64,000 bases of DNA, taken from Schistocerca nitens. Its lineage: Eukaryota > Arthropoda > Insecta > Orthoptera > Acrididae. Under the pieces are notes generated by a model. The model saw nothing but the letters and a program-made list of their open reading frames with translations, was not told the DNA's origin and searched no databases. A program made the translations under genes and the position numbers. Position 1 is the stretch's first letter; each line of letters starts with the position of its first letter. The stretch lies in assembly GCF_023898315.1 (NCBI RefSeq), contig NC_064623.1, forward strand, positions 15,947,140 through 16,011,139. Direction: 5' to 3'. Shown piece by piece: positions 11,396-22,600 of this stretch.

Positions 11396-12349
11396 TAGGT
11401 GACAGTGTAGTGGGGTGGTGGTGGGATCACTAGTGGGAAAATTCCTGTAGTAGTTGGCGTTAGAGCTGCACGTTTTTTAGACTGAAGTCAGCTGATAGGT
11501 ATACCTGCCTAAAGGAAGTCCTTCTAACTAAGGGCTCACCTTCAGAGGACGTCACAAGTACGGAAGGAATTAGCATATTTCATCAAAATATAAGAGGTAT
11601 TAGAGATAAAGGTAGTAACTGCTTATAGATTTTGACTCTGACATTATTGGTATATCGGAGCACCTCTTAAATAATTTGACAATTCAGAGGATTTCCTTAC
11701 CAGGATACAGAGTATCTGCCTGTTTTTTAAGGAGTTCTTTGCGGGGTGAGGGAGTGGCCATGTGGCCATGTACGTACCAAATAGAATTCTATTTGTGTCC
11801 ATAGACGTAGCACGGCACTGCACTGAACAGGTATTTGAGCTTTGCGCAGGGGCTGTAGAATTTAGTGAAACTAAACTTTTAATTATAGTTTTTACAGATC
11901 CACTAACTCTGACTTCAGAGCATTTCTGCTCCAGCTAGACAGCGTTCTTGGTTCGTAGTAAGTACCAAAATGTAGTTGTAGTTGGTGACTTCGGTATTAT
12001 TTTTGTCTGTGATTGTACAAGAAAAACTGTGTTGGAAGATCTATATTCATATGATCTGAAGCAGACTGTGTGTTTCCACCCAGGGTCCAGGGGAACTGTA
12101 GCACAACCATAAACAATATTTTTATTCATTCTTCATTACTAGATGGTAATTATGTTGGCGAAAAGGTGAATGGTCTTTCTTACCATGACGCACTAATTTT
12201 AACACGAAAAGATTTTTGTACTCAAACAAATGTTATGTATAATTGCAAGTAATGTAGAAAAGCTAATCCAACGACAATTGAGAGTTTCTTAAACATAATT
12301 AAGGAACAAGACTTGCAGGATGTTTTTAGTGCTTAAAACACAGATGATA

Positions 12350-12540
12350 GCCGGCCGCGGTGGTCTCGCGGTTCTAGGCGCGCAGTCCGGAACCGTGGGA
12401 CTGCTACGGTCGCAGGTTCGAATCCTGCCTCGGGCATGGATGTGTGTGATGTCCTTAGGTTGGTTAGGTTTAAGTAGTTCTAAGTTCTAGGGGACTGATA
12501 ACCACAGCAGTTGAGTCCCATAGTGCTCAGAGCCATTTTG
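12350..12540 (+). mobile_element. SINE, family 1
   Basis: Class II tRNA-like head (GTTCTAGGCGCGCAGTCCGG, B box GGTTCGAATCC), family body and end. A perfect 13-bp duplication AACACAGATGATA flanks it at 12337-12349 and 12541-12553. It interrupts the LINE between its endonuclease and RT parts. Confidence 0.93.
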
Positions 12541-14734
12541 AACACAGATGATAAATATAATGCTTTCCTTAACACATTTTTCATGCGATTTGAAAGTTGC
12601 TTTCCATTAAAACGTTTAAAACAGGGTATTAGTAGTAAAAGGCAGCCTGGGTGGCTGACTACTCGGATAAGGATTACATGTAGAAGAAAGTGGGAATTAC
12701 GAGTACATAAAAATGTTAGTAGTAGTCACAATCGAGCTACAGCATCCCATTACAAACAGTACTGTAAGACGTTTGAAATTGTTGTCATGGAGGAAAAAAA
12801 TATGTGACACACAAATAGAGTAGCTAATTCAAAGGTTAAAATTAAAACCATATGGTCATCAGCACTAGATCGAGGAATAAAAGTCAGTATGTAGTACAAA
12901 TGTTTCTGTTACTGACAAGTCATATAAACGTACAGTATTTAATAGTCACTTTCTGAACATACGTGGTACATTAAATAAAACCTTGGTTTCTACAGGGAAT
13001 CATATAACTCTCTTGGAAAATGGCTTTGCGAGACTTATATCTGAAATACTCCTCCGTGATACTGACAAGGGAGAGACTGCGACAATAATTAAACTACTCA
13101 AGACAATTACTGCATAGCGCGTGTTAGCCTTGTACTTCGTTATATTTGTACTTTTTCCTTAAGGAATGGTCAGTTTCGTGAACTTTTTCCTTAAGGAATG
13201 GTCAGTTTCGTGAACTCAGTACTAAAGCCGCTTTGTATAAGGGGATAACGGTATAATGTAGACAGTTTTATACCTATTTCGATGCCATCAGTGTTTGCTA
13301 AATATATTGAAAATAATTGATCATTTCATTTCACATAATTTGCTGTTAAATGTACAATTTGGTTTTAGAAGTGGTTTAACAACTGAAAACGCTATATTCT
13401 CTTTCCTCTGTGAGGTACTGGATGGATTAAGCAAAAGAGTTCGAGCGCTAGACATATTTTTTGATTTAACTAAGGCGTTTGATTGTGTTGATCACAAAAT
13501 ATTGCTTCAGAAGTTGGACCTTTACAGAATACGGGGATAGGTTGGGGATTGGTTCACTTCTTACTTTAACAACACACAGCAAAAGGTCATTATTCACAAT
13601 GTTGACAGTGGCTATGATGTGGTATCTGAGTGGGGTAGGGTCAAATGGGTTGTGCCCCAGGGATCAGTGTTGGGGCCACTCCTGTTTCTTATTTATATAA
13701 ATGATATGCCCCCTAGTATTATAGGTTACTCTAAAATATTTCTGTTTGCTGATGACACTAGCTTGGTAGTAAAGGATGTTGTGTGCAACATTGGCTCGGT
13801 TTCAAACAGTGCAGTTTATGACATAAGTTCATGGCTTGTAGAAAATAGACTGACGCTGAATCACAGTACGACTCAGTTTTTATAGTTTCTAAAAAACAAT
13901 TCAAAAAAACCTGACGTTCTAATTACACCAGCTTGACATCAATTAGTGAGACTGAACAGTTCAAATTTCTGGGAGCTCAGATAGACAGTAAACAGTCGTG
14001 GAAAGCACATGTTCATAATCTTGTTCAAAGACTTAATACTGCCATTTTTACTATTAGAACAGAATCTGAAGGTAAGCGCTAGTTCGACACGAAAAGTAGT
14101 CTAATTTTTTATTTTCATTCGCTCATGATGTATGCTATTGTATTATTGGGTAACTATTACCATTTTCAAAGCGCAATTTTCCCGCAGAAACAGGCGGTTC
14201 GAGCAATAAGTGATGCAAACTGGCGAACCTCTTGTCGAGCTCTGTTCATTAGTCTGAGTATTCTCATATTGGCCTCTCAATATATTTCTTTAATGTCGTG
14301 TCTTATTAATAAAACTAGCTTTTTCCCAAGAACTAGCAGATTTCACTCAGTCAATACCAGGTAGAAATCCAAACTGCATTTGGATCACACCTCCTTGACT
14401 CTTGTGCAGAAAGGTGTGCACCATCCATTTTCAGTAAGCCACCACAAGAATTCAAAAATCTGAGCAGTAATCCACGCGCTCTACAATCCAATCTGAAGAG
14501 TTTCCTCAGGGGTCACTCCTTCTTTTCTGTTGAGCAATTCCTAGCAAAATTCAGCTACTTCCTGTGTTACATTGTTGATTGCGTTCACACAGACTTTTTA
14601 GGATTCATAAACATTTTATTTTATTTGATCTCACTTTTCTGTTGTAATGTGACCTACTGACACATTCCACTATTACGGAAGATTTGGTCCCCAGTTTGGT
14701 CGTATGGAACTAGACATTTGAAACAAAATTAAAA

Positions 14735-15515
14735 GATATATTTAAATGACATAGGAGACGATCTGAGCAGTCCTCTTAGATTATTTGAAAACGATGCTGC
14801 CATTTACTGTCCTGTAGTCATCAGATAATCAAAAGCAACTGCAAAATGATTTAGACAAGATATCCGTATGGTGCGAAAAGTGGCAGTTGACTCTAAATAG
14901 TGAAAAGTGTGGAGTCATCCACATGAGTACTAAAAGAAATCTTCTAAATTTCGGTTACACGATAATTCATTCAAACATAAAGGCTGTAAATTCAACGAAA
15001 TACTTAGGGGTTACAAATACTAATGACTTCAATTAGAACAATCACGTGGACAATGTTGTGGGGAAAGAGAACTAAAGACTGATTTATTGGCACAACACTG
15101 AGAGAATGCAATAGGTTTACTGGAGAGACTGCTCGCACTACGCCTTTACGCCCTCTTCTGGAGTATTTCTGTGTGGTGTGGGATCTGCATCACATGATAC
15201 TGACGCAGGAAATCGAAGTAGTTCAGAGGAGTGCAGCTCGTTTTCTATTATCGCGAAATACGGAAGAGAGTTCAGTGGACACGTCACATGAATTGGGGGT
15301 GACAGCCATTAAAGTAAATGCGTTTCTCGCAGCGACAGGATCTTCTCATGAAATTTACGTCACCAGCTTTCTCCGTGAGTGTGAAAACAGTTTGTTGACG
15401 CCCAGCTACATTGGGATAAATGATCGTCGTTTTAGAGTAATAGCTTGCATGTGGTTCGATAGACCCTCTGCCAGGCACTTATTTGTGAATTTCAGGGGAT
15501 CCATGTACATGCAGA
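14735..15515 (+). mobile_element. 5'-truncated, decayed LINE 3' end
   Basis: Translated pieces match the LINE at 58405 in order: WCEKWQLTLNSEKCGVIHMS near 14870-14930, VNSTKYLGVTNTN near 14990, and LLEYFCVVWDLHH and RSAARFLLSRNTEES in the frame at 15173-15658. The RT catalytic FADD position reads FENDAAIY, so the motif is lost. Stops and frameshifts throughout. The 3' end GCCAGGCACTTATTTGTGAA near 15470-15510 also matches that family. Confidence 0.75.
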
Positions 15516-15768
15516 CACAGAAAGGATCTACCAGTGGTGACCACTCCCCCTTCTCCACCTCACGTTTTCATCTATGCCCCTGCCGTCTACTAATTTCGGT
15601 GCGCACTATAAACAAATTAGGTGTATGGACGCCCCTGGCGCCCTTCTCAGTTTTGTAAGTACCGGTCTCTGCTGGGCTGGAAATCCCTACCAGTTCGTCA
15701 GAATGCAGTTCGAGTACCACCTGTGTGGCGTCGGTGGACTTAATAAACCAGTGTTCAAAATTATTATA

Positions 15769-17190
15769 CACTGAAGAGCCAAAGAAACTGGTATACCTGC
15801 CCAATATCGTGTAAGGCCCCCGCGAGCACGCGGAAGAGCCGCAACACGACGTGGTATGGAATCGACCAATGTCTGGAGCAGTGCTGGAGAGAACCGACAC
15901 CATGATATTCCTGCAGGACTATCCATAAATCCGTAAGAGTACGAGGGGGGTGGAGATCTCTTCTGAACTGCACGTTGCAAGGCATACCAGATACGCTCAA
16001 CAATGTTCATGTCTTGGGAGTTTGGTGGCCAGAGGAAGTGTTTAAACTGAGAAGAGTGTTCCTGGAGCGCCTCTGTAGCTATTCTGGACGTGTGGGGTAT
16101 CGCTTTGTCCTCCTGGAATTGCCGGCTGGAGTGGCCGTGCGGTTCTAGGCGCTACAGTCTGGAGCCGCGCGACCGCTACTGTCGCAGGTTCGAATCCTGC
16201 CTAGGGCATGGATGTGTGTGATGTCCTTAGGTTAGTTAGGTTTAATTAGTTCTGTTCTAGGCGACTGATCACCTCAGAAGTTACGTCGCATAGTGCTCAG
16301 AGGCATTTGAACCATTTTGAACCTCCTGGAGTAGCCCAAGGCGGTCGGAACGCACAATGGGCATGAGTGGATACAGGTGATCACACGGGATGCCTACGTA
16401 CGTGTCACCTGTCAGAGTCGTATCAAGACGTATCGCGGGTCCCATATCACTCCACCTGCACATATCCCACCACATTACAGCGCCTCCACTAGCTAGAACA
16501 GTCTCCTGCTGACATGCAGGGTCCTTAGATTCATGAGGTTGTCTCCATACCCGTACAAGTCTATCCGCTCGATACAATTTGAAACGAGACTCGTCCGACC
16601 CAGGCAACATGTTTTCAGTCATCAACAGTCCAATGTCGGTGTTGAAGGGCCTTGGCGAGGCGTAAAGCTTTGTGTCGTGCAGTCATCAAGGGTACACGAG
16701 TGGCCCTTCGGCTCCGAAAGCCCATATAGATGATGTTTCGTTTAATGGTCCGCACGCTGACACTTATTGATGGCCCAGCATTGAAAACTGCAGCAAATTG
16801 CGGACGGGTTGCACTTCTGTGAAGCTGAACGATTCTCTTCAGTCGTCGTTGGTCCCTTTCTTGTAGGATTGTATTTCGTCCGCAGCGATGTCGGAGATTT
16901 GACGTATTACCGGATTCCTGATATTCACCGTACACTCGTGGAATGGTCGTACGGGAAAATCCCCACTTCATCGCTACCTCAGAGATGCTGTGCCCATCAC
17001 TCGTGCGCCGACTGTATCGCCACGTTCAGACTCACTTAAATCTTGATGAACTGTAACCAATCTAACAACTGCGCCAGACACTTGCTGTATCTTATATAGA
17101 TGTTGCCGACCGCAGCGGCGTTCTCTGCCCGTTTACATATCTCTGTATTTAAACAAGCATTCCTATACCAGTTTCTGTGGCGCTTCAGTG
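15769..17190 (-). mobile_element. Tc1-like transposon family A, copy 1 (broken transposase)
   Basis: The left end CACTGAAGAGCCAAAGAAAC and right end are inverted repeats of about 27 bp, flanked by TA (15767-15768, 17191-17192). The minus strand encodes transposase pieces: an HTH part at 16615-16971 (SRTTIPRVYGEYQESGNTSN), a core with GSDESRFKLYRADRLVRVW at 16281-16625, and after a nested SINE a C-terminal part with WPPNSQDMNIVERIWYALQRAV near 15990-16050. There are frameshifts, and a SINE interrupts it at 16118-16321. Two more family members lie at 34178 and 54290. Confidence 0.9.
16118..16321 (+). mobile_element. SINE, family 1, nested in family A transposon
   Basis: Head with GTTCTAGGCGCTACAGTCTGG and B box GGTTCGAATCC, then the family body. 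An imperfect duplication CCTCCTGGA lies at 16109-16117 and 16322-16330. The left border is uncertain by a few bases. Confidence 0.88.
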
Positions 17191-17368
17191 TATTTATTCC
17201 TGATAATACAAGTTGTTGCTGCTTCTTCTTCTGTGTCGACTAACGGCTACATAAACTGGAGAGGAATCCGCTGACTCCAGTGGCGGACTCGCTGTCGCCG
17301 AGGACGCTGCGTCAGCCTGGAGTGAAAGTCGACGACTCCCTGACGCGGCGAGTTTGACGCCCGCTGGA

Positions 17369-17389
17369 GGGGGGGGGGGGGGGGGGGGG
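17369..17389 (+). repeat. G homopolymer, 21 bases
   Basis: A run of 21 G in a GC-rich stretch (17260-17400) of otherwise unrecognised sequence. Its length is likely to vary or be misread. A C18 run at 33973-33990 is similar. Confidence 0.9.
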
Positions 17390-17609
17390 AAGGCACGTCC
17401 CGTCGGTGGCTCTGCTTTCTGAGATGGCGGTGTCCAAGGCGTGTGCGTTTTGTTTCACACTCTATTGTGGGGTGATTGGAGACTAGCCGTGTGTTCGCTA
17501 TAGCGGGACCCATAATTGATGTACAAGTTAAGAGACGGAATCGTGTTATCCAAATCACACCCAAGTGGGTTTGTACTGAAACTACACAAGTCGTGTAAGA
17601 CAATCTCGT

Positions 17610-18006
17610 AAGGGACCTGATATAAATCCTATCTCCAGATCTCTCACCAATTGAAAACTTCTGGTCAATGGTGGCCGAGCAACTGCCTCATCACAATACG
17701 CCAGTCATTACTCTTGATGAACTGTGGTATCGTGCTGAAGCTGCATGGGCAGCTGTACCTGTACACGCCATCCACGCTCTGTTTGACCCAATGCCCAGGC
17801 GTATCAAGGCCGTTATTACGGCCAGAGGTGGTTGTTATAACGGCCAGAGGTGGTTGTTCTGGGTACTGATTTCTCATTTGATCTATGCACTCAAACTGCG
17901 TGAAAATGTAATCACATGTCAGTTCTAGTATAATATATTTGTCCAATGAATACCCGTTTATGATCTGCATTTCTTCTTGATGTAGCAATTGTAGTGGCCA
18001 GTAGTG
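17610..18006 (+). mobile_element. Truncated Tc1-like element, 3' part
   Basis: The frame around 17640-17830 reads LSPIENFWSMVAEQLPHHN, the conserved block around the third catalytic residue of a Tc1 transposase, followed by a C-terminal tail. The right end, GGCCAGTAGTG then TA at about 18006, looks like a terminal inverted repeat. All of the gene upstream of the third catalytic residue is missing. A short duplication GGCCAGAGGTGGTTGT sits at 17820-17850. Confidence 0.7.
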
Positions 18007-18224
18007 TACGATGCATCAGCGTATTACGCAGATTACCTGGAATTCGGATGTCGTCTGTCTAACGATCAACTGTGAACATGTAGGTGTCTCATTTTCTTAC
18101 AATATGAACGGCCTGTTCCCCCAGAACGTCCAGGCACAAGGATGGACATACAAAAACATGTAAACAGTCCTCATCTGATAGAGGTGTTGGCAAGAATCTA
18201 GTAAAAACTGGAAATTTGTTGTAA

Positions 18225-18345
18225 GTTCCTAATTGCTGAGGTTATCGGTCCCTGAGCTTGACCACTAGTTACTTAAACTAACCTACGCTCAGGACAACAC
18301 ACACACCCATGCCCGAGGGAGGACTCGAACACCGACTGGTGCAAA
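18225..18345 (-). mobile_element. Decayed SINE-like fragment
   Basis: On the minus strand it contains a B-box-like GTTCGAGTCCTCCCTCGGGC, then GGGTGTGTGTGTTGTCCTGA and a body ending in GGGACCGATAACCTCAG. It resembles the family 1 layout but is diverged and truncated, with no target duplication seen. Confidence 0.55.
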
Positions 18346-18662
18346 GAATCTAGCACAAACTACTATACAGGGTGTTACAAAAAGGTACTGCCAGACTTTC
18401 AGGAAACATTCCTCACACACAAATAAAGAAAAGATGTTATAAGGACATGTGTCCGGAAACGCTTAATTTCCATGTTAGAGCTCATTTTAGTTTCGTCAGT
18501 ATGTACTGTACTTCCTCGATTCACCGCCAGTTGGCCCAACTGAAGGAAGGTAATGTTGACTTCGGTGCTTGTGTTGACATGCCACTCATTGCTCTACAGC
18601 ACATCAGTATGTAGCATCAACAGGTTAGTGTTCATCACGAACGTGGTTTTGCAGTCAGTGCA

Positions 18663-19724
18663 ATGTTTACAAATGCGGAGTTGGCAGATGCCCATTTGAT
18701 GTATGGATTAGCACGGGGCAATAGCCGTGGCGCGGTACTTTTGTATCGAGACAGATTTCCAGAACGAAGGTGTCCCGACAGGAAGACGTTCGAAGCGAAG
18801 CAATTGATCGGCGTCTTAGGAAGCACAGAACATTCCAGCCTATGACTCGCGACTGGGGAAGACCTAGAACGACGAGGACACCTGCAATGGACGAGGCAAT
18901 TCTTCGTGCAGTTGACGATAACCCTAATGTCAGCGTCAGAGAAGTTGCTGCTGTACAAGGTAACGTTGACCACGTCACTGTATGGAGAGTGCTACAGGAG
19001 AACCAGTTGTTTCCGTACCATGTAAAGTGTGTGAAGGCACTATGAGCAGCTGATTGTCCTCCACAGGTACACATCTGCGAATGGTTCATCCAACAACGTG
19101 TCAATACTCATTTCAGTGCAAATGTTCTCTTTACGGATGAGGCTTCATTCCAACGTGATCAAATTGTAAATTTTCACAATCATCATGTGTGGGCTGACGA
19201 GAATCAGCACGCAATTGTGCAATCACGTCATCAACACAGATTTTCTGTGAACGGTTGGGCAGGCATTGTTGGTGATGTCTTGATTGGGCCCCATGTTCTT
19301 CCACCTACGCTCAATGGAGCACGTTATCATGATTTCATACGGGATACTCTACCTGTGCTGCTAGAACATGTGCCTTTACAAGTACGACACAACATGTGGT
19401 TCATGCACGATGGAGCTCCTGCACATTTCAGTCGAAGTGTTGGTACGCTTCTCAGCAACAGATTCGGTGACCGATGGATTGGTAGAGGCCGACCAATTCC
19501 ATGGCCTCCACGCTCTCCTGACCTCAACCCTCTTTCATTTATGGGGGCATTTGAAAGCTCTTGTCTACGCAACCCCGGTACCAATTGTAGAGGCTCTTCG
19601 TGCTCATATTGTGGACGGCTGTGATAGAATACGCCATTCTCCAGGGCTGCATCAGCGCATCAGGGATTCCATGCGACGGAGGGTGGATGCATGTATCCTC
19701 GCTAACGTAGGACATTTTGAACAT
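18663..19724 (+). pseudogene. Broken DUF4817-type transposase
   Basis: The N-terminus, MFTNAELADAHLMYGLARGN, is the DUF4817 helix-turn-helix of insect transposases. It is followed by DWGRPRTTRTP and a second HTH. Catalytic blocks are LFTDEASF (near 19130) and WFMHDGAPAHF (near 19395). Lesions are a frameshift near 18800, an in-frame TGA at 19043-19045, and a 2-base deletion near 19532-19536 that removes the third acidic codon (reads LNPLSF where relatives have an acidic residue before FHLWGHL). The last frame continues to ILANVGHFEH and ends at the Gypsy insertion. Confidence 0.85.
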
Positions 19725-20462
19725 TGTAACCTCCCCACAAAATTTCGAATGACAATATTTAATAGAAATGGAGCCAAGTGTAAGCTCCCCAGAGAAATGT
19801 TAAATGACAATGACAATTTAATGAAAATTAGCAATCTGACCCAAGTATAAGCTGCCCACAAAAAATGTAAGTCAAATCAATAAAAAATGAAATCTCAGTG
19901 ACAATAAAACACAAATAGACCGAAATGTCGATCTTTAGGCCCTGATTAAACTCAAATTCTTACCTCAGTAAAACTGGATCTGCTCTTATTTTTCGCTATA
20001 GCTCGAAGGAAATGCATTGCAAAAATTTTGAATTTAAGGGAAACTTTTCTTTAAGGAATAGCAAGGGAAATATTTCTTTCAATAAAATGTTTCTTTGTTA
20101 AAATGCTTGGTTTGAAAACAAATTATTATTGGGGCGATTCTTGAACAAATTAGTTACAGTTAATTTACATTACATTATCAGATGTGCGCAATGCTGCTTC
20201 ATTACCTTATTAAAAATATACCTTGTCGTAAATCTTAACCAGAGTGCCATGTCGGCGCCCGCCGACTCCTCACACACAACTGCGACTATCTTTCGCGCGC
20301 TACTACCACACACTACGTCATCTCGCATGCGCTACTACTCTCGAACTCTAACTCGCAACTGAACTCTCGCGCTGTCAAGCGCAGACTAGGAACGACAAAT
20401 AGCTCTCTGGTCAGAGACTCTACAATGCCTCGCCATCGCCGCCACACAACATACGTGTTTCA
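19725..20462 (-). repeat. 3' LTR of the Gypsy element (738 bp)
   Basis: Aligns by eye almost base for base with the LTR at 30083-30887 except for about 67 bp missing near 19797, where one unit of a short internal repeat (AGTGTAAGCTCCCC-like) was lost. Near identity otherwise suggests recent insertion. Confidence 0.92.
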
Positions 20463-20477
20463 TAACCCTCCACTTGG
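20463..20477 (-). promoter_or_regulatory. Polypurine tract of the Gypsy element
   Basis: On the element's strand the bases next to the 3' LTR read CCAAGTGGAGGGTTA, a purine-rich stretch at the position where plus-strand DNA priming occurs. Confidence 0.6.
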
Positions 20478-20601
20478 GGGGCAAAAATTTGGCAGCGATG
20501 GTGAGTCATTTGGACTTGCCAAGCGCGGCAAAATTTTTTTCTTTAATTAATCATCTTTTACAATTTACAGAATATTCAGATGTAGTACATGAATTGAATG
20601 T

Positions 20602-21437
20602 GGTGCACATGCACCGTGTACAAAACATTTCAGACAAAGACAAAACATAAGTACAAAACATATCAGGAAAATGTATATATAAATTATTTGATAGATAACA
20701 AAGTGCACACGCACTGAAAAATTCTTTAGCATTTTCAGAACAGAATGGCAAAAAATCATGTTGACAAGTGACATGAGTGCACATGCACTGCAGTTGAGAA
20801 CATATCAGCAAATGACGAAATGTATATACAATGAGTAACAAATGACATAAGTGCATACGCACTGAAGTATTGAACATATCAGGAAATCATAAAAGGTAAA
20901 CAGAATGAGTACAAATCATATTGAAAAATGAGAAAAGTGCACAGGCACTGAAGTTCAGTAGAAAACATATTAACATATAACATAAGTGCACATGCACTGA
21001 AAAAACTCTTTAGCATTTTCATAACAAATAAACGCAAAGGTAAAAAATCATTTTGACAAGTGACATAAGTGTACATGCAGTGCAGTTGAGAATATATCAG
21101 CAAATCAGAAAATATATTAATAAACGGCAAAAATACACACGCACTGTAGTACAGAACATATCAGAAAACCACAAAATATATATGTAATGAGTACAAATGG
21201 CATAAAGTGCACACGCACTGAAAAACTGTCTAATAATTTTACGACAAATAAACCTAATGAGTACAAATCATATTGACAAATGACAAAAGTGCACACGGGC
21301 TGTAGTACTCTCTAGTATTTTTCTACAACAAACAAACAAATCAAGGAGTGTAATAAAGTGCACATGCACTATAGAAGTCTTTAGTAATTTCAGGATAACT
21401 GATCTTATTAAGAAAAGAAAGAAAGTGCACACGCACT
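20602..21437. repeat. Array of twelve 14-bp dyads (AGTGCACRYGCACT)
   Basis: Twelve copies or near copies of AGTGCACACGCACT / AGTGCACATGCACT start at 20602, 20702, 20776, 20850, 20936, 20985, 21068, 21132, 21206, 21288, 21357 and 21424. Spacing is 49-100 bp. The spacers also share words (GAACATATCAG, ATGAGTACAAATCATATTGA, TCTTTAG), so it is a diverged tandem array. It lies between pol and the 3' LTR of the Gypsy element. The core has inverted halves, AGTGC and GCACT. Confidence 0.85.
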
Positions 21438-21899
21438 GTATATGACTTTTTCATTTTACAAGAATTAGGGAAGGAATAGGAAGGATTGCATCATGGTTGT
21501 AGCACTTAGGATGCACGCAGCTGCACTGAAAGTCCATATCTTTCCACAGAAGTACAACACCAAGTGAGACAATTTGCAGTTCTTTTCCCAGAAGTATTTA
21601 TCAGCGTATAGAAGACACTGAAATGTCGTAGTAATATTCCCTGTTATCATTTTGGCAGTACATCAGGTACACCAAACAGTGGGACCATAATAACGTCTTC
21701 ATCGCTCACGGTGGTGGACAGCATGTCGTGTCAACACCACGCTCTTACAAGGCACACCAACGTAGAATTAGTGCAAAAACCAAATATAGTGCTCCATGAT
21801 TATGAGGATGGACAGGACAAATGGATATTACAGTAATTCCAGGTAGTTAGGTCAGAAGGTGAAGGACATTAAGTCACAGACTAGTCTTGATTACATTAG

Positions 21900-22600
21900 T
21901 AGTTTGCGGCATTCATAGCCCAGTTATTGAACATTTCTGTACCATGTATTTAGTATTACAGAATAATGTTCATAAAATTAAATTATTGGCATCATGGGTA
22001 ATCGTATTACAATAAACAGTGGCAGTCCTTGGCCAGTCACTAAGCATATTTAGTATGACAGAATAATGTTCATCAAAAGTCATCATTGAAAAGGAGAGTC
22101 AATTATTGGCATAGCATCAACATAATTCATTGAGTTATACAAATTATTGGCACTCATTGGCCAGTTACCAAAACATGAAAAGTCATCATTGAAAACAGGA
22201 GCTAATTAATGGCATAATTAATAACATAATTCATTTAGTTACATTAATTATCGGCACTTAATGGCCAGCAAGTATTGAATAGTATAAAACATTGTTCATC
22301 ATTCAGTATTATTCAGAACTCTCTTAAATGAGTAGCATTATTTGAAACTGGTGATACACATCATTAAGAAGTCATTATTAAAAATCAGTTAATTACAGTC
22401 ATAGCATTAATAATCATGAGCATTATAAGTAGTCTCATTACAATAAACAGTGGCAGTTATTTGCCAGTTACAAAGCATTATTTTATATTTTTTTTGTATC
22501 ATTAAGAAGTCATTACTGAAGTGACATACTGTTCAGAGCTGATCAGTATTATTCAGAATTCTCTTAAACTAGTAGCATTATTTGGGACTGGTAATACATT
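21900..22600. repeat. Diverged tandem repeat in Gypsy 3' region
   Basis: Recurring words include CAGTGGCAGTYNTTGGCCAGT and ATTATTGGCA, GTCATCATTGAAAA / GTCATTATTAAAAA, ATTCAGAA(C/T)TCTCTTAAA and CATTACAATAAACAGTGGCA, spaced about 100-130 bp. No coding capacity. The stretch from 23080 to 23300 is simple CTTCATTATC-rich sequence. Confidence 0.65.

Larger units (their letters stand above)
9320..14690 (+). mobile_element. Nearly full-length, decayed LINE with endonuclease and RT
   Basis: In order on the plus strand: an ORF1-like stretch from about 9320 to 9840 that resumes after the nested transposon at about 11398; endonuclease-like pieces (IFHQNIRGIRDK near 11575, IIGISEHLLNN near 11640, VVVVGDF near 11970); then RT with LLNVQFGFRSGLTTENAIFS, LTKAFDCVDHK (motif A, near 13460-13500), VVPQGSVLGPLLFLIYIND (motif B, near 13645) and LFADDTSLVV (catalytic, near 13740). 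Further frames run to about 14390. Several stops and frameshifts (for example between 13540 and 13619) show it is dead. Two later insertions sit inside it: the DNA transposon at 9848-11395 and the SINE at 12350-12540. The family differs from the LINEs at 2466, 5461 and 58405. Confidence 0.8.

Noticed and set aside
20602-21437. Dyad array considered as a CRISPR array
   Set aside because: Eukaryotic context, irregular spacing, spacers that resemble each other, and location inside a retrotransposon.
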